Source: Atherinomorus stipes
Taxonomy: Eukaryota > Chordata > Actinopteri > Atheriniformes > Atherinidae
Length of the DNA: 64,000 nt
Reading direction: 5' to 3'
Assembly: GCA_023101725.1 (NCBI GenBank)
Contig: JALJCO010010195.1
Coordinates: 992,001 to 1,056,000, forward strand
A program made the translations under genes and the position numbers. Shown here in pieces: positions 28,688 to 41,000 of the stretch. Every line of letters begins with the position of its first letter. Position 1 is the stretch's first letter. The notes under the pieces are model-generated. The model worked only from the letters and a program-made list of their open reading frames with translations, did not search any database and was not told the DNA's origin.

Positions 28688-31600
28688 GGGGATATTGAGA
28701 AGGGTAAAAAAAAATCAATATCTTTTGGCCAGTAATGTTTGAGGGATCAGGCTGAGGGGAAAAGTGAGATGGCATAGCTTAGCCCTAACGCAGTGGCAGC
28801 GTCTGTAAATGGTTAATCAAGTGCTCGTCTGACATTTAGATTGCATTTTCTTCTCACCATTACTCCCATTTTCCTTCTTGACTCGGGGAAGATGTGCTAT
28901 CAAATTTAAGAGATGGTGATCAGGGTAATAATAGCGCCCACCAATGTGATGGAGATGCACTCCTCTTGAGGACTGGAATTGTTTTGTTTTACTTCTCAGT
29001 TTTCAGAAGACAAATGCACTGTTTCAATTTTGTGCAAAATGCACAAGCACTACAGCACTAGAGTGGCATGCATGTGAGCAGTATTCACTTCAATCCCAAT
29101 GAGAAGCCTACAATCTCCTGGAAATGATGGGGTGCCTGTGATGAGTCATTTGTGTTCTGTGAAAGCAAATCCTACCATTTTATCAGAAACTTCACAAATG
29201 AAAGGAGATGTGCAGTATTACAATACAGGACTCTTGTCTACATAAAAGGCTTAAACCTCCCAGAGAGCTACGATTTTATATGGTGCCCTTTTATCTCAGC
29301 AATAAATATCATAAACATGAAGGAGGGGCAACATTTCCAGAGGTTGTGTTTCTCACACTTTTGGGGCCCCCCAAAGACAGATTCTCACTTTAATAGTGCA
29401 TTATTAAAGGATTATAACACTTTGTTGCCATGAGGGACTTGCATGTCACCAAAGTTTAAGACAGCACACCAGCACAGACAAGTGACAGAAAGGAGACACT
29501 GCATGAAACTAAGTTTAGTTGATATAATGTCGTTATTGGTCTCTAATTCACTTTAGATTTGTTAAAAAATATATATATTTTAGTTTAATTGTTTTACTCC
29601 AAAACAATCAAACATAAAATAGATGCCAGCTTCTAATTTAAATAGCCCTGGTTTCTCAATAAAACAATACAGTCTAAACATTTGGCAACAGGCTTGTGTC
29701 AGTTTGCAATGACAGCAAACATAATTATGCGTCAGCCATTCACAAAATCCCAAGATTTTTTTAATTTTTTTATTTTTTACAACAACAATAAAACATTTAG
29801 AAGTGAAAAAAGTGCAGAATACATCTGTGGCCACAGTTGTATTGAACAGAATTTAAATGAATTCTCCAAAGAAATCATTTTTGGGCTATTTCAATGGATT
29901 GCTGTGTTTTGCGTGTCTGAATGTGGGAGCACATGAACATTTCCATCACTAAAGCAAATGTTTTGTTGGCATGACACAAATCCTGTGAGATCTTTGATAT
30001 CACTTGACCGACCTTGAAACCTTATATTAAAGAGAGAGATGTGTCAAACTATATAACTCATGATCAATTAGCTTGCGTGATGGAGATTAGCATTTTAGTT
30101 ATGTTTAATCAAATTATGGAGCAAAATGTAGGCTATGAATGTTCACTGAGTCACCGTGGGCTGCCAGAGGTGAAAGGGGAGTTAATGGGGCCAAGAAGCT
30201 AATTTTTCCTAAATACTTTAAATTAATAATAAGCATTGCCCATCATGTCTTGACTCAGCTGATTAAGAACCAAAGTTGGTCTGCTAATGCCACCTAGTGG
30301 CCTTTTCCCTCCTCCCTCTCACAGACAGAGTGCTGGTGACTCATATAATCTCGTGAAAGGAAAAAAAAATCATTTTATGTCTTTCTGAAACAAGCCCTGA
30401 ATCTCTAACAAATATTATGTGGCTGCACCTTAGTGATTTGGGAATGAGGAATGTTGTTTTTCAAAGAACTAATGAAATTTGAGACCTGAGCTAATAAATC
30501 AGTAGGAAAAATTCCCTCCCACATACACCCATTATTATACAGTCTATGCATACACCCCAGGAAACCTGTTTGCATAAGATGGAGTGTTAACAATATCCCT
30601 GTCAGCGGCCTGAGGATTGTGCTGCTCATTATGCAGTATTACTACTGTAACTCTATAATGCACTGTTCCACAAACAGAAGCATTACTATTTTAAGATTTA
30701 AGAATTTAAAAGGCTCAAACAGACTTTGTGTATTTTGTAATGTATTTCAAAGCCCACATGAAAAGTGTCCTGCCAACCATAATGGGGTTGGTGGATGGGT
30801 AAGCTGCACCTACCCCTCTGAGAAATGATAAACGGGAAGTCTGATGAGAATCTTCTGAGTTTTTACTCCAGACTTCGCCACCAAGAAATAAGTGGATCAA
30901 ACGTAAAGCCGCCCACTTATCACCACTTCCCCTGTCTGTTTGGTGGACCCTGGTATCTGATGAATCCTTATCGAGGCCATACAGTGCTAGTTCACATGTC
31001 ATGTTATCAAACTGGTCCCTTCCCTAGTGCTCCCACAGGAAGCTCCATTCAGAGGGCATTGCATGCCATGTATCTCGACTGCTTATGGTGAAAAATGCAG
31101 TGATTAAGTGAAGTTAGTGAATGTGGACAAGGCCTGTGCAGCATGTTTATAAACATGAGTATTACATATGAACAAGGAAGAGCTGAGCTTTTGGGGGGTT
31201 CAAATTGTATGAAAGTTAGTAAATATATTATTGGCTATTGGCAAGCACTTATATTATTTACATAAATGTTGACGTCAATTTTTACCAGTTTACTCTAATG
31301 ACTAAACATAATGTCATACAAACACTTAATAGATATAAATGCAAATGAACTGCATATCTTTGTCTTATTTTAATACAAAGCTGATATTTCAGTAAACAAA
31401 ATATAGATATTCTGCTATAAATTCAAAATAATTGATCTGTTTTGACAAGTATAATTTTACAAATAACATCAGTCATATTTGAAATTGCTGTTTACCCAAT
31501 GTCTTAGTCTTTTTATTTTTTCAGCAGGATTGATTTAAACAGTCTGGCTGAGTCACACCCCGCCACATAAATAACAGATTTATCCAAATTCTTCCGAGTT

Positions 31601-31734
31601 GTCTTGGTGTGTTTTTTATGCTTTGAGGGAGGAAATTAAAATACTTCTTGCCATCGTTACTGCAAATGCTAAAAGCAGGAAGTACTGAGTCACAGAACTG
31701 GGAGGTGGAGGAGGTGACCTGAGAATACAGGCGC

Positions 31735-31895
31735 GTATTTCATAATCCATCCATGGCTGGGAACTTGCGTGCTGGACGCGGTGGAGAGTCGGTGCGTAAC
31801 CTACTGTGAAACGGTTCATCTCAATCGGACTCGTTGGAAGGATATGAATGTGTTTTTACTCTTTTCACCCCAAAACGGCATCAACTAAATGAGAC
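31735..31895 (+). promoter_or_regulatory. arhgap6: arhgap6 5' UTR / core promoter region
   Basis: Just upstream of the ATG, CpG density rises locally (GGCGCG near 31730, GACGCGG near 31778, GTGCGTAAC near 31793) against CpG-poor flanks. No TATA box is evident. Transcription start not determined. Confidence 0.35.
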
Positions 31896-32042
31896 ATGTC
31901 CGCTCAGGGGCTCTTAAGCAGTGTTTTTTCATGCTCACTAAGCCCCAAAAGTATTTCCAAGCGGAGACTGAGGCAGACCAGGAGTTTGGAGTCGGCGTTG
32001 ATGCGGGACTATGGCACCGAAGTTGAGGAGACACCGTATAAG
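31896..32042 (+). CDS. arhgap6: arhgap6 coding exon 1
   Basis: 49 codons from ATG to donor GTCAGT, phase 0. It reads [13 protein letters not shown], then [15 protein letters not shown], matching the start of human ARHGAP6. The human exon runs on for some 230 more codons of low-complexity sequence that are absent here; the frame closes soon after the donor. Confidence 0.92.
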
Positions 32043-35000
32043 GTCAGTCACCTCATCGGTAGTCTGACGGCTTTATGAGCCAGACACACACACAAAAAGT
32101 ATAAGCGGATTTGGCATAAGATTAGGTGGGAGACGGTGATAAAGACTGCCACGGAGCGGTGGTGCATAGCGTTTTTATTTTTCATCTCGGTGACTTGCAG
32201 GGATGCAAGTGTCTTAAAACTTTGGAAACTCTTCAAATAGTCTTTTTTTTCCTTCTTACTTCAAAAACTCTCACAAAGTGCTGTTTTCCACGATTTAAAA
32301 GTTAGGACTGCTTTGCTTACTGTTACTAAATTCCGGAAGTAACTAAAATCCGTGATGATTAAGCGCCCCAGACGAATTGTTCAAAATTTCCCTTAAAAAA
32401 AAAAAGGAAATTAAGTTGCCTAAATTTATGAATAATTTGCTTGTTGCACATGTCACTTGTAATTCGGCTATTAAATCCCGAAAAAAATAGGAGATCTGTG
32501 ATTCCTGGTCTTGCAACATCACAAACTCTGTGACTCACAGGGCAGTTTGGCCTCACGCGTGGACCTTTGATGCAGCGCTTTTGCCCTACGTCACGATCTG
32601 TGATTCACCTTGTATGTTTTGAAACTGATGATACCATCTGCATTAACTGTGACTGAGATGCTGAAAGACGTGTCACTGCTGGAATGAATGACCGTAAATG
32701 ATGTGTTGGTCTATGTCCTGTGCCAAGTTTGCGATTTGTTGGTATGGAAAAGAAAGTCATGCTTTGTGAATCTGTGTTTATCCCTACAGGACTTCTTATA
32801 TAACTACTTATGAGACTGTGATCCAACTTAACAGGAACACTCTGAACTTTATTTGAGGGGAAGGCAAAATGACCACACTATGTACAGCAACAGCTGCAGA
32901 AAATGCCCTGGAAGCTACCTTATATTGACAATAAATCAAAGCACTTAATATTAGAGTGCAGGATTTAGCCAATCTGTACTGCTTTGCTTAAAATGGTCTT
33001 CATGGTAACACTGTTTAGTTTACTATAATGGAAATGTATTGCAGGCCTGACACTATAAAAGGCTTGTAACGAATGCCAGGCATCTGCTCTCTAGAGGCAT
33101 CAACAATAACTCTCATCCTGCACCCAGAGTGCTTTCGAAAATCTGAATGAAGCAGACTATTCCTGCTGACAATTTCACGTCAGTAGGAGGGGATATTTAA
33201 TCTGATTTATGATTGTGAGGAGTGCGTGCATGTGTAAGCAAAAGCATACATTTCTTTGCCAGAAGGCTGGGAGATGTTACCTTCATTGCAGGTAAAAGAA
33301 AATCATAAATCATCTAAAATGTTCATGTTCCACACACTTGCTAAGGTATTTAATAAATATGCAGCTGGAAAAACTGTTTAATTTCCATATAAAACAGGGA
33401 GGAACTCCAGCCACTTTAGCTGAAGTCTGTGGGCTTAGATCCTATCTGAAAAATCACATGACCATGCTGTCAGCTTACAGTCACTGCAAGTGCCTTTGTA
33501 TGCAAACCTTACTTCAAGTCAGTAATCAAAGTCACATTTTGTGGGTGTGCACGTATTCAGGCAGTTTTTCATTCAGGGACAATAGTATCCAAGGGACTGT
33601 TGCAACCACTGTAGTGAAGTCAGGATTGCAGAATGCTTGTCCCCCCCCCCCCCAAAAACACTTATGCACCTCCGCCCAGTAATGACCCCAACACTGCAGG
33701 ACTCAGATTTCATGAAGCACACAATATGTCTTATTACTCAGTCTCTATATTTCTCTCATAAACATAAGAAGCAGCTGCTTATGATCTACAAAGTGCATTG
33801 GTGTGCTACTACTTAGTGTATAATTAATGGAACTTGCAATGCGTAATAGTTGATTTATCCTAAATAAGCGTTGTAAGCTAGCAAAAACTGCCTTTATTTA
33901 AAAGGCAAAAGACCACATCATTTCCCATACTTAAAAAACACAAGTCAAAATGTTTTTTAAAATAAATTTTCATGAATTACCTTGTATTTGCCGTGGTTTG
34001 AATGTCTTTGTATTTTATTAGTGGTTTACACACTGAATTTCTACACTCTGAGCTGAGATAGAAAGCAGAGACATCTGGTTTATATGAAGAAGGCCTCAAC
34101 TCTTATTTCTCACAGTACAGCAGCATGACCTGATCCTTGGCTACAGTCCCTCAGGCACATATTTCTTCCCACCAGAGACTGTCCGTTTGCATGGCATGGG
34201 GGGCTGAATCTGCAGGCTTTCAAACGGCAACACCACAGCATGAACTACATGTCTGAGTGGCAAAAAACACACCACAGGTTAGGTGTAAACACAAGTGTGA
34301 AATCACTGTTTTGAATGAGTTCATTTAAATCTCAGTTTTAAGCGGCACTTCTGGGGTTACATAACAGATAGGATCTGTTTAGTCAAAGCGTGTTCTCAGC
34401 CTAAATGGGTAACATACTTCCACAGAATAACCAAATTGGGCTCATTCAACCTGTGAGAAAACAGTCCAGAAAAGGAGGCATCATATGGTTTAACAATTAG
34501 ATAAGTTATTCTATTAAGCTGCCAGACAAGCAAGAAGAAAAGAGTGTGTGTCTTCACTCTTTCAGTTTGCACTCAACAATACTGAAGCAGCTCTGCCTGT
34601 TCTTTAATTTCACAAGATGTATGATGGTTTTCCTTTGAGCCAATCACTGTTTAATGCGAGACTCATCCCGTCTCTTCTCCACATGTTTACAATTACACAC
34701 GCAGCTCATTTAAATCTGTTTTACTTTTCATTTTCCTCTTTTGCCGGAGTAGCCTCTGGTTACGACTTTGTAAGATATATAAAATAAATTTTGCAGGTGA
34801 ATCTTTGATGTCAAAACCAAACTTATTAAACTGCTATTCAGCATGCTTTCCTTTAATATTGCCCTCACAAAACCTTGTCTGAGGAAGATGGTGATTATGA
34901 ATGCATTAAAGAAATATTTTTATATGATGCTTTAAACATCCAGATTAGATGTGCAGCTATAAAATATCATTCCATTTTACTTTCTCATAGAAACCAAGGA

Positions 35001-38000
35001 GACAGTAGAAACTTATATGACCTTAAGATGGAGCCATTCATCATTTGAATGTAATGATGTAGAGACAAAATGAGGAGAATAATCTCAGGAACACAGATCA
35101 AGGAGTTGGTAGATGGGCTTTGTACAGTAGATGTGAGCAGTCTTGTCAAAAATCATCGGTTGTGTTGTTGGCTGAAAAATAGATTTGTAATGGGTGACAG
35201 TTCAAATGTAACTTAAATTGTATTCTGTTTATGGTGGGCTGAAGAAGTCTGGATTTCTAGGGCCATAAAATAAAGGAGTGTGTATTTGTCTCAGAGGATC
35301 ACACCCTCTCTTAACTCATGATGTTTTATGTCATTTCTTTATTTATACACTACATGCCCCCCCCCAAATATGTCACCACCCAAAAACAGATAACATAAAT
35401 ACTAATGATTTGTTGGACTTTTAGCTTTGATTGCAGCACACATTCACTGTGACATTATTTTGATAAGCTTCAGCAATGTCACAAGATTTATTTCCATCCA
35501 GTGTTTCATTCATTTCCTCACCAAGATTTTGTGTTAATGATGGAGAGTCCAACCATTGCACAAAGCCCTCTCCAGCACATCCCAAAGATTTCAGTTGGGT
35601 TCAGGTCTGGACTCTGGTGGTCAGTCTGTGTGAAAATCTCTCATGCTCCCTGAACCACTCTTTCACAATTTAAGCCCAATGAATTCTGGCATTGTCATGT
35701 TGGAATAGCTGACCTCATTCTTTGGGCTCATATTGTTGCTGAGGCCTTCCCCACAGGCTGGTACAGTAGGCAGGCTTCATCTGCCTCTCTTCTTTCCCTG
35801 ATGAACCCATCACTCTGGAACAGGATAAATCTGGGCTCATTAAACCACATTACCTTCTTCAATTGCTCCACAGTCCAATCGGTATACTTCCTAGCAACTT
35901 AAAGCCTTTTTTCTCGAATCATCCTCACTGATTAGGGTTTTCTTATGTCTACACAGCTGTTCAGTCCCAATCCTTTGAGTTCCCTTTGCATTATTCATGT
36001 TGAAATGTTCTTACTTTTTCTATTTAAACATAGCCGTGAGTTCTGCTGTTGTCCCCCCCCCCATCTGATTTCACCTGCTTAAGTGATGACCGATCACCAT
36101 GATTCAAGATGTTTTTCTGACTGCACTTCTTCCTGGAAGACAATGGTTCTCCACTATCCTTCCAGTTTTCTTTTTTAATTAAATGAAAAATCCCAGGAGG
36201 GAAATTCAATGTTGTAATAGTCTGTCTGTCTGTCTGTCTTTTTTTTCTTTTAATTGGACAGTTCTTAACCCAGTTTTAGTAGCTTCTACAACCTTAGATG
36301 TTTTCTCTTCTTGATGCATGCTAATGATTTGACACATCTTAAACAGACTAACATCTTTTCCATGACCATGGGATGTGTCTTTCCACGTGGTTGTTTAAAG
36401 GTACAAATCTGGGCATGAAAAAGTTCCCCTTTCAGCCAACTAATGGCCGCCTCACGCTTCAGCTTATTCAGCTTCAAGCCTCTCCTTCAAAGCTCAAAAG
36501 CGGGTAAAAGCCAAACCAAAATTAACCCTGGTTTTCCAACAAACACTATCTAAAGCTCTTTTCACTGCAGAACACTTCCTTTTCTTCGCTGTGTCTGCCA
36601 TTTTCCTTTCTTTTTCTTTTTCTTTTTCTTTTTCTTCGAGAGTTTGAGTGACTGGCGTCTGCTCCAATCATGAGCTTATTCCCACACAGCGTCATGCCCT
36701 TAGCTCTGTCATTGGCTGGCGGTATCTCCACCCAGAAACGTCCCGAACAGGGAAAAGGCGAATTACAGTCAGGAAGAGAGGGAGTTGCAAACAAACTTAC
36801 CACTGCACAAGGCCCAAAGGCACGGATTGAGATGGATTTCACTTGCACAAGTCTAGTGTTTATTTTCAGGGGGAAACTCCGAACTCTACCTGTAAAGGTA
36901 GAGTATGTAAGAATTACTGAAATCCAGTGGTAAAGATATGTGTTTGAAAGACAATATACCTTTTTTAAATTACTTCATATTCCAAACACTGTTGTGAATG
37001 TGCAGTGACTGTTTGTGGCCAAAATTCTCCCAGACATAAAGATGTTTTTATCTTTGAGTGGATCCAGTGGTCTCAGGTGTACTATGACTCCACTATGAGT
37101 AAATACTTTTAATGTCTTTTAAGACATTACTTATCCCAAACAGTGCTGTAACTCCCATCAAACAAAGCCGGTACAGCAGTTTTACAGTTCACAGGGTTCT
37201 CAGTTTACTCACATTGTTTTGTCCATTTAGGGATACCGTAGTAAAAATGGTGGAACAAATATGGCACCCTCCATGTATGTGGACCTGCAGCAAACAGATA
37301 TAAGTAGATCATTCTAAGAAAATAAATATGTACAGCTTTTCTAGTGCAGCGATTACACATCAATAGTAACACAGTTTTTAATTATATATTAAGTTTTTCT
37401 GCAGTTGACCTTTGTTTTTTTACATGCTGTACCATTAAGAAATGAGGAGCTTCTAAGTGCATCAATTGGGGTTAAATAACTCATTGCCAGCTGAAGGATA
37501 ATCACCTATGCAGTAATTATCCAATATGAGGTTCGTACCTATTTGCTTAGTTAAATCCAGGTGGCGATTATTTGCTTTGGACAGGCAGTGTATGTACGTA
37601 ACTACGGCCTCTTGTCACAGGCCAGTAAACTCTGTTTAATTTTGTGATGGAAGTTTTTGAGACATTAAATATTAAAGTGAAAAATCACAATTTTCTACAA
37701 ACATATCTGGATGTTCGAGAGCTTTCTGGATATATAAGCTGTTTATAAAATATGGTGTGATGCAGAAAAATAGAAGTTTGAGAGTGCTGTGCTGCTGGAG
37801 GGTTTTTAGACAGAGTGTTATCTGCATTCCTCTGAGCACTGTGAAGGAGAGATGGCCTAAAGGAGAAAGGCAGGAAACCAAAAGTGCTCTCTGGGATCTC
37901 ATAAAAATGAAGCCACTTTTGTGAAATTTGAATATAAAACATTTAAATCCAAATCTGGCATTTGCTAAACATTAGTTTGAGAGATTAGAAAATATAGGTG

Positions 38001-41000
38001 TTTTTTTCTTTTGCTTTGCTCCCAATAAAAAAATAAAAGTGTGACAGCAGTGCAAATGTGGACTTCTAATAGATTCTATGAAGCCATACAACAGAAAAAA
38101 GAACGCATTGCCCTGGATGCCGCCCTGGATTTGATAGGGATATATATTATAGGCACGAACTTCCCATTGGAAAAGCTCTGCAGTGATTAATATGTTTCAT
38201 CAAGCAGCAAGTTATTTCAGGAATGATATGCAACATCTCATTCCTTAAACACCCATGTTGGAAATCACATCATGTGGTCGTGGAAAAGATGTTGCTGTTT
38301 CAGAAGAGTGAAATTATTGGTCTGCATCAAGCAAATATATTGACCACAGAGGTTGACAGAACTACTAAAATTGAGTTAAGAGCTGTCCAACACATTGTGA
38401 AACCCGGATGGATCATAATTAACCAGCATCTTCAATGAAGAACTGTGGTTAGAAGAAAATCTTGAATAATAGGCTTCAACATATAGTTGAATCAAATTAA
38501 CGGTGCAATGCTTAAAAGTGAAAGTAAGAGCACTTCCAATGGGACATTAAGAAGGAAAACTCCAAGATGTTGTGAATAGACAACTGTGTAGCTATATAAA
38601 AATAGCTGAATAGTAAGGAAAAACTTACCAGAGAGAGATAAAGATCGGGCAGTGAGAAAAAAGAGATGTTCTATAGTTAGATTTGACATATTTCAAGTGG
38701 GGTAGGATGACAGAGATGACTGTACAAGCCTGTAGGGACAGTGTTCTTGTTTGGGATTGCTTAATTTGGTCTAAAGATAGACTGATACAACAGCCGGCTG
38801 ATATTTTAGGCCAATATTTGTGTTTTCTGCTGTTATCGGCATCGGCCAATACATCGGGTGTGTTGGCTGATACCCCCACTCTGCATTATTTACAGACTTT
38901 TGAAAAAACGGTATTAGTCGATCCATATAATCTCAAGTTGACAATGCCAGGGTTTTTATGCTCAAATTTTAAATGGGGAGTTCAGGGCATGAGACCTCAT
39001 TTTCACACATGGACTGGTCACCACACAGTTCAGACCTTAACTCGAGTGAATCTTTTGAATGTGCTGATTGAGAAGACTTTACAGTCTCTGATCAGTCTCA
39101 AACAATTCATCCATTATGTTCGGAGAAACAATAATGCAACTCTGGACAGAAATAAATGTTGGGATATTGCATATAGGCTTATCAATATGATGCCAAAGGT
39201 GGTCCAAGAAAATATTTGACAGTTTTTTATTTTTATTTTTTTAGCTAGTCAGTGCATTTCTGACTGGCAATAATTTTTCCTTCACCATTACACTGAAATG
39301 TAATCTCAGTGAATCTTAACTACTTCCTTTGAAAAGCATACAGTTGAATCTATTAGTAGCAAGAAATCTTTTATAGCAACACATTATCTCAAAGTGAATG
39401 TCGACTTTTCTTGGCTTTATTAAGCAGTATGTTCGAGGAGACTGCAGTTGTAAAAATGGAAAACTTGTATTATCGCCAAATTCTATTATCGCCTAAATGT
39501 AGTTGGTTGAATGGATGTTTCACCCTGCCTGCAGGCTACTGCAGCTGCAAGCCTGATAACAGCTTCACTATATGATATGAGTTAGGACTTGCTTCAGAAA
39601 CTGTACATGAAGTCTTGAAATGCATTCTTGCTATTTAAAATTAATATGCAATTTAAAATAGTAAGAACTGTTGAGTTCTTAATGTTTTTATTAATTATCT
39701 ACACACCTACACAACAAATTGGTAAAAAAAAGAAAAAAAAGAATGAAAAAAATTTTTTTTGTATATATAATAGTCTAAATATTTTACCAGCAGCAGTGAT
39801 CCCCATTCATCTGCTTAGACAAGTGTAGCAGCAAGCTTAAAAAGTGTAAATCAATTCTGTTTACTTCAAATAATTTACATAGCTCACAGGTGACTCACCT
39901 GATGTCAGTAAAATATTTAACCCATGGACCTTGAGAAAAAAAAAAAAAAAACATAGCCTATGTAAACATAGAAAAAAGATCACAAAATAACTGTAGCAAG
40001 TGATTAGAACAGTACTAAAAAACTGAAGCTAAACTTTAAAGAACCAGCTACTGAAGTGAATGATGCCATGCAAAAGAAGAAGAATGAAAGAATCTTGCTG
40101 CTTTGCATAAAGCAAGAATATGTGGCTCATCTTTAATGGAGTAGAAGCCCAGCTACGAAGAATACAAAGGCATAACACAGCAATTGCTCAATGAGTTAAA
40201 AAAGAAAAAAAGCTCAGACTAGCTTGAGGCTTTAAAAATTTTTGGAACAGCTTATATGTCCGACTCATGCTTCATCACAAGCAAATTGAACACCTTGTTT
40301 TAAGTTTGTTAGAAAACGCTCGCAGCTCTAGAATGCTAAAAGGGCATAAATAATCACAGCATCGAAGTACTGTGGAGTGTGCATCATAATATTGACAACT
40401 CTTCATCACAGAGAAGAAAATCACCTTTCCACCTCAGGGACCACTGCCCAGCATGGAGTCCATATTTTAACACACCTGACTCATTAGCAGCACGCAAGCA
40501 AACAACTTGACAAGCTGTTCAATTAATCAGAATCAGGTGTGCTGGAGTTGGGACGAACTAAAACATGCAAGGCAGTGGTCCCTGAGGACCAGGATAGACA
40601 AAAGAAGTTCAGATTATCTATCTTAAAATTTTTGGTATAGCCTAATAGGCTAATCGCCTACAGTTGTGATTTAGACTGGAAGAAATCAGAAAACATGCAA
40701 TACTTGGTGGTTTTTGCCATTATGCTCATGTTGAACATGAGATCCTTTTTTAGTGTTAATTTAAACAAAGTTAAGTAGCAAAAAGACATAAGTATGATGA
40801 CTAATTTATTGGACAAGCTAATGTAGGTGGTGTTTCAAAACGTAGCCTGTAGCCTGTTTGTGCAGACGACAGTACAACTTATTTATGTTATTAACCAACG
40901 AGGGAAAAGTGGTCTTGCGACCCCGCCAGCAGTCCTAAAATAGTCCTGAAACTGTCCAGAAAGCTTCAACATGTCAGTGCTTCAACAGCCTGATCTATAG

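Larger units (their letters stand above)
16918..31895. other. Intergenic region between divergent frmpd4 and arhgap6
   Basis: About 15 kb between the two start codons. Contents: a GTTAGC-rich interspersed repeat (19790-21070), hAT-like and SINE copies near 22.1-22.5 kb, a LINE-type tail near 22.67 kb, a TIR element at 26633-27217, and a candidate extra frmpd4 5' exon at 28467-28687. No MSL3-like exon was recognised, although MSL3 lies between these genes in human. Conserved non-coding elements are plausible here but cannot be called from one sequence. Confidence 0.7.
35348..37590 (-). mobile_element. Tc1-like transposon, decayed and split by an insertion
   Basis: The ends CACTACATG and CAGGCAGTG are flanked by TA on both sides. 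On the minus strand the transposase remnant includes an N-terminal [16 protein letters not shown] stretch (36286-36400) and the catalytic-region motif SPDLNPTE (near 35590). Frameshifts and deletions leave no intact enzyme; the coding order is right to left. A 1.04-kb foreign segment interrupts it at 36399-37434. Confidence 0.8.

Noticed and set aside
36546..36933. Overlapping frames of about 60-100 codons around 36.6-36.9 kb
   Set aside because: They lie inside the TTAA-flanked insertion, include a TTTTTC repeat, and match no protein I know.
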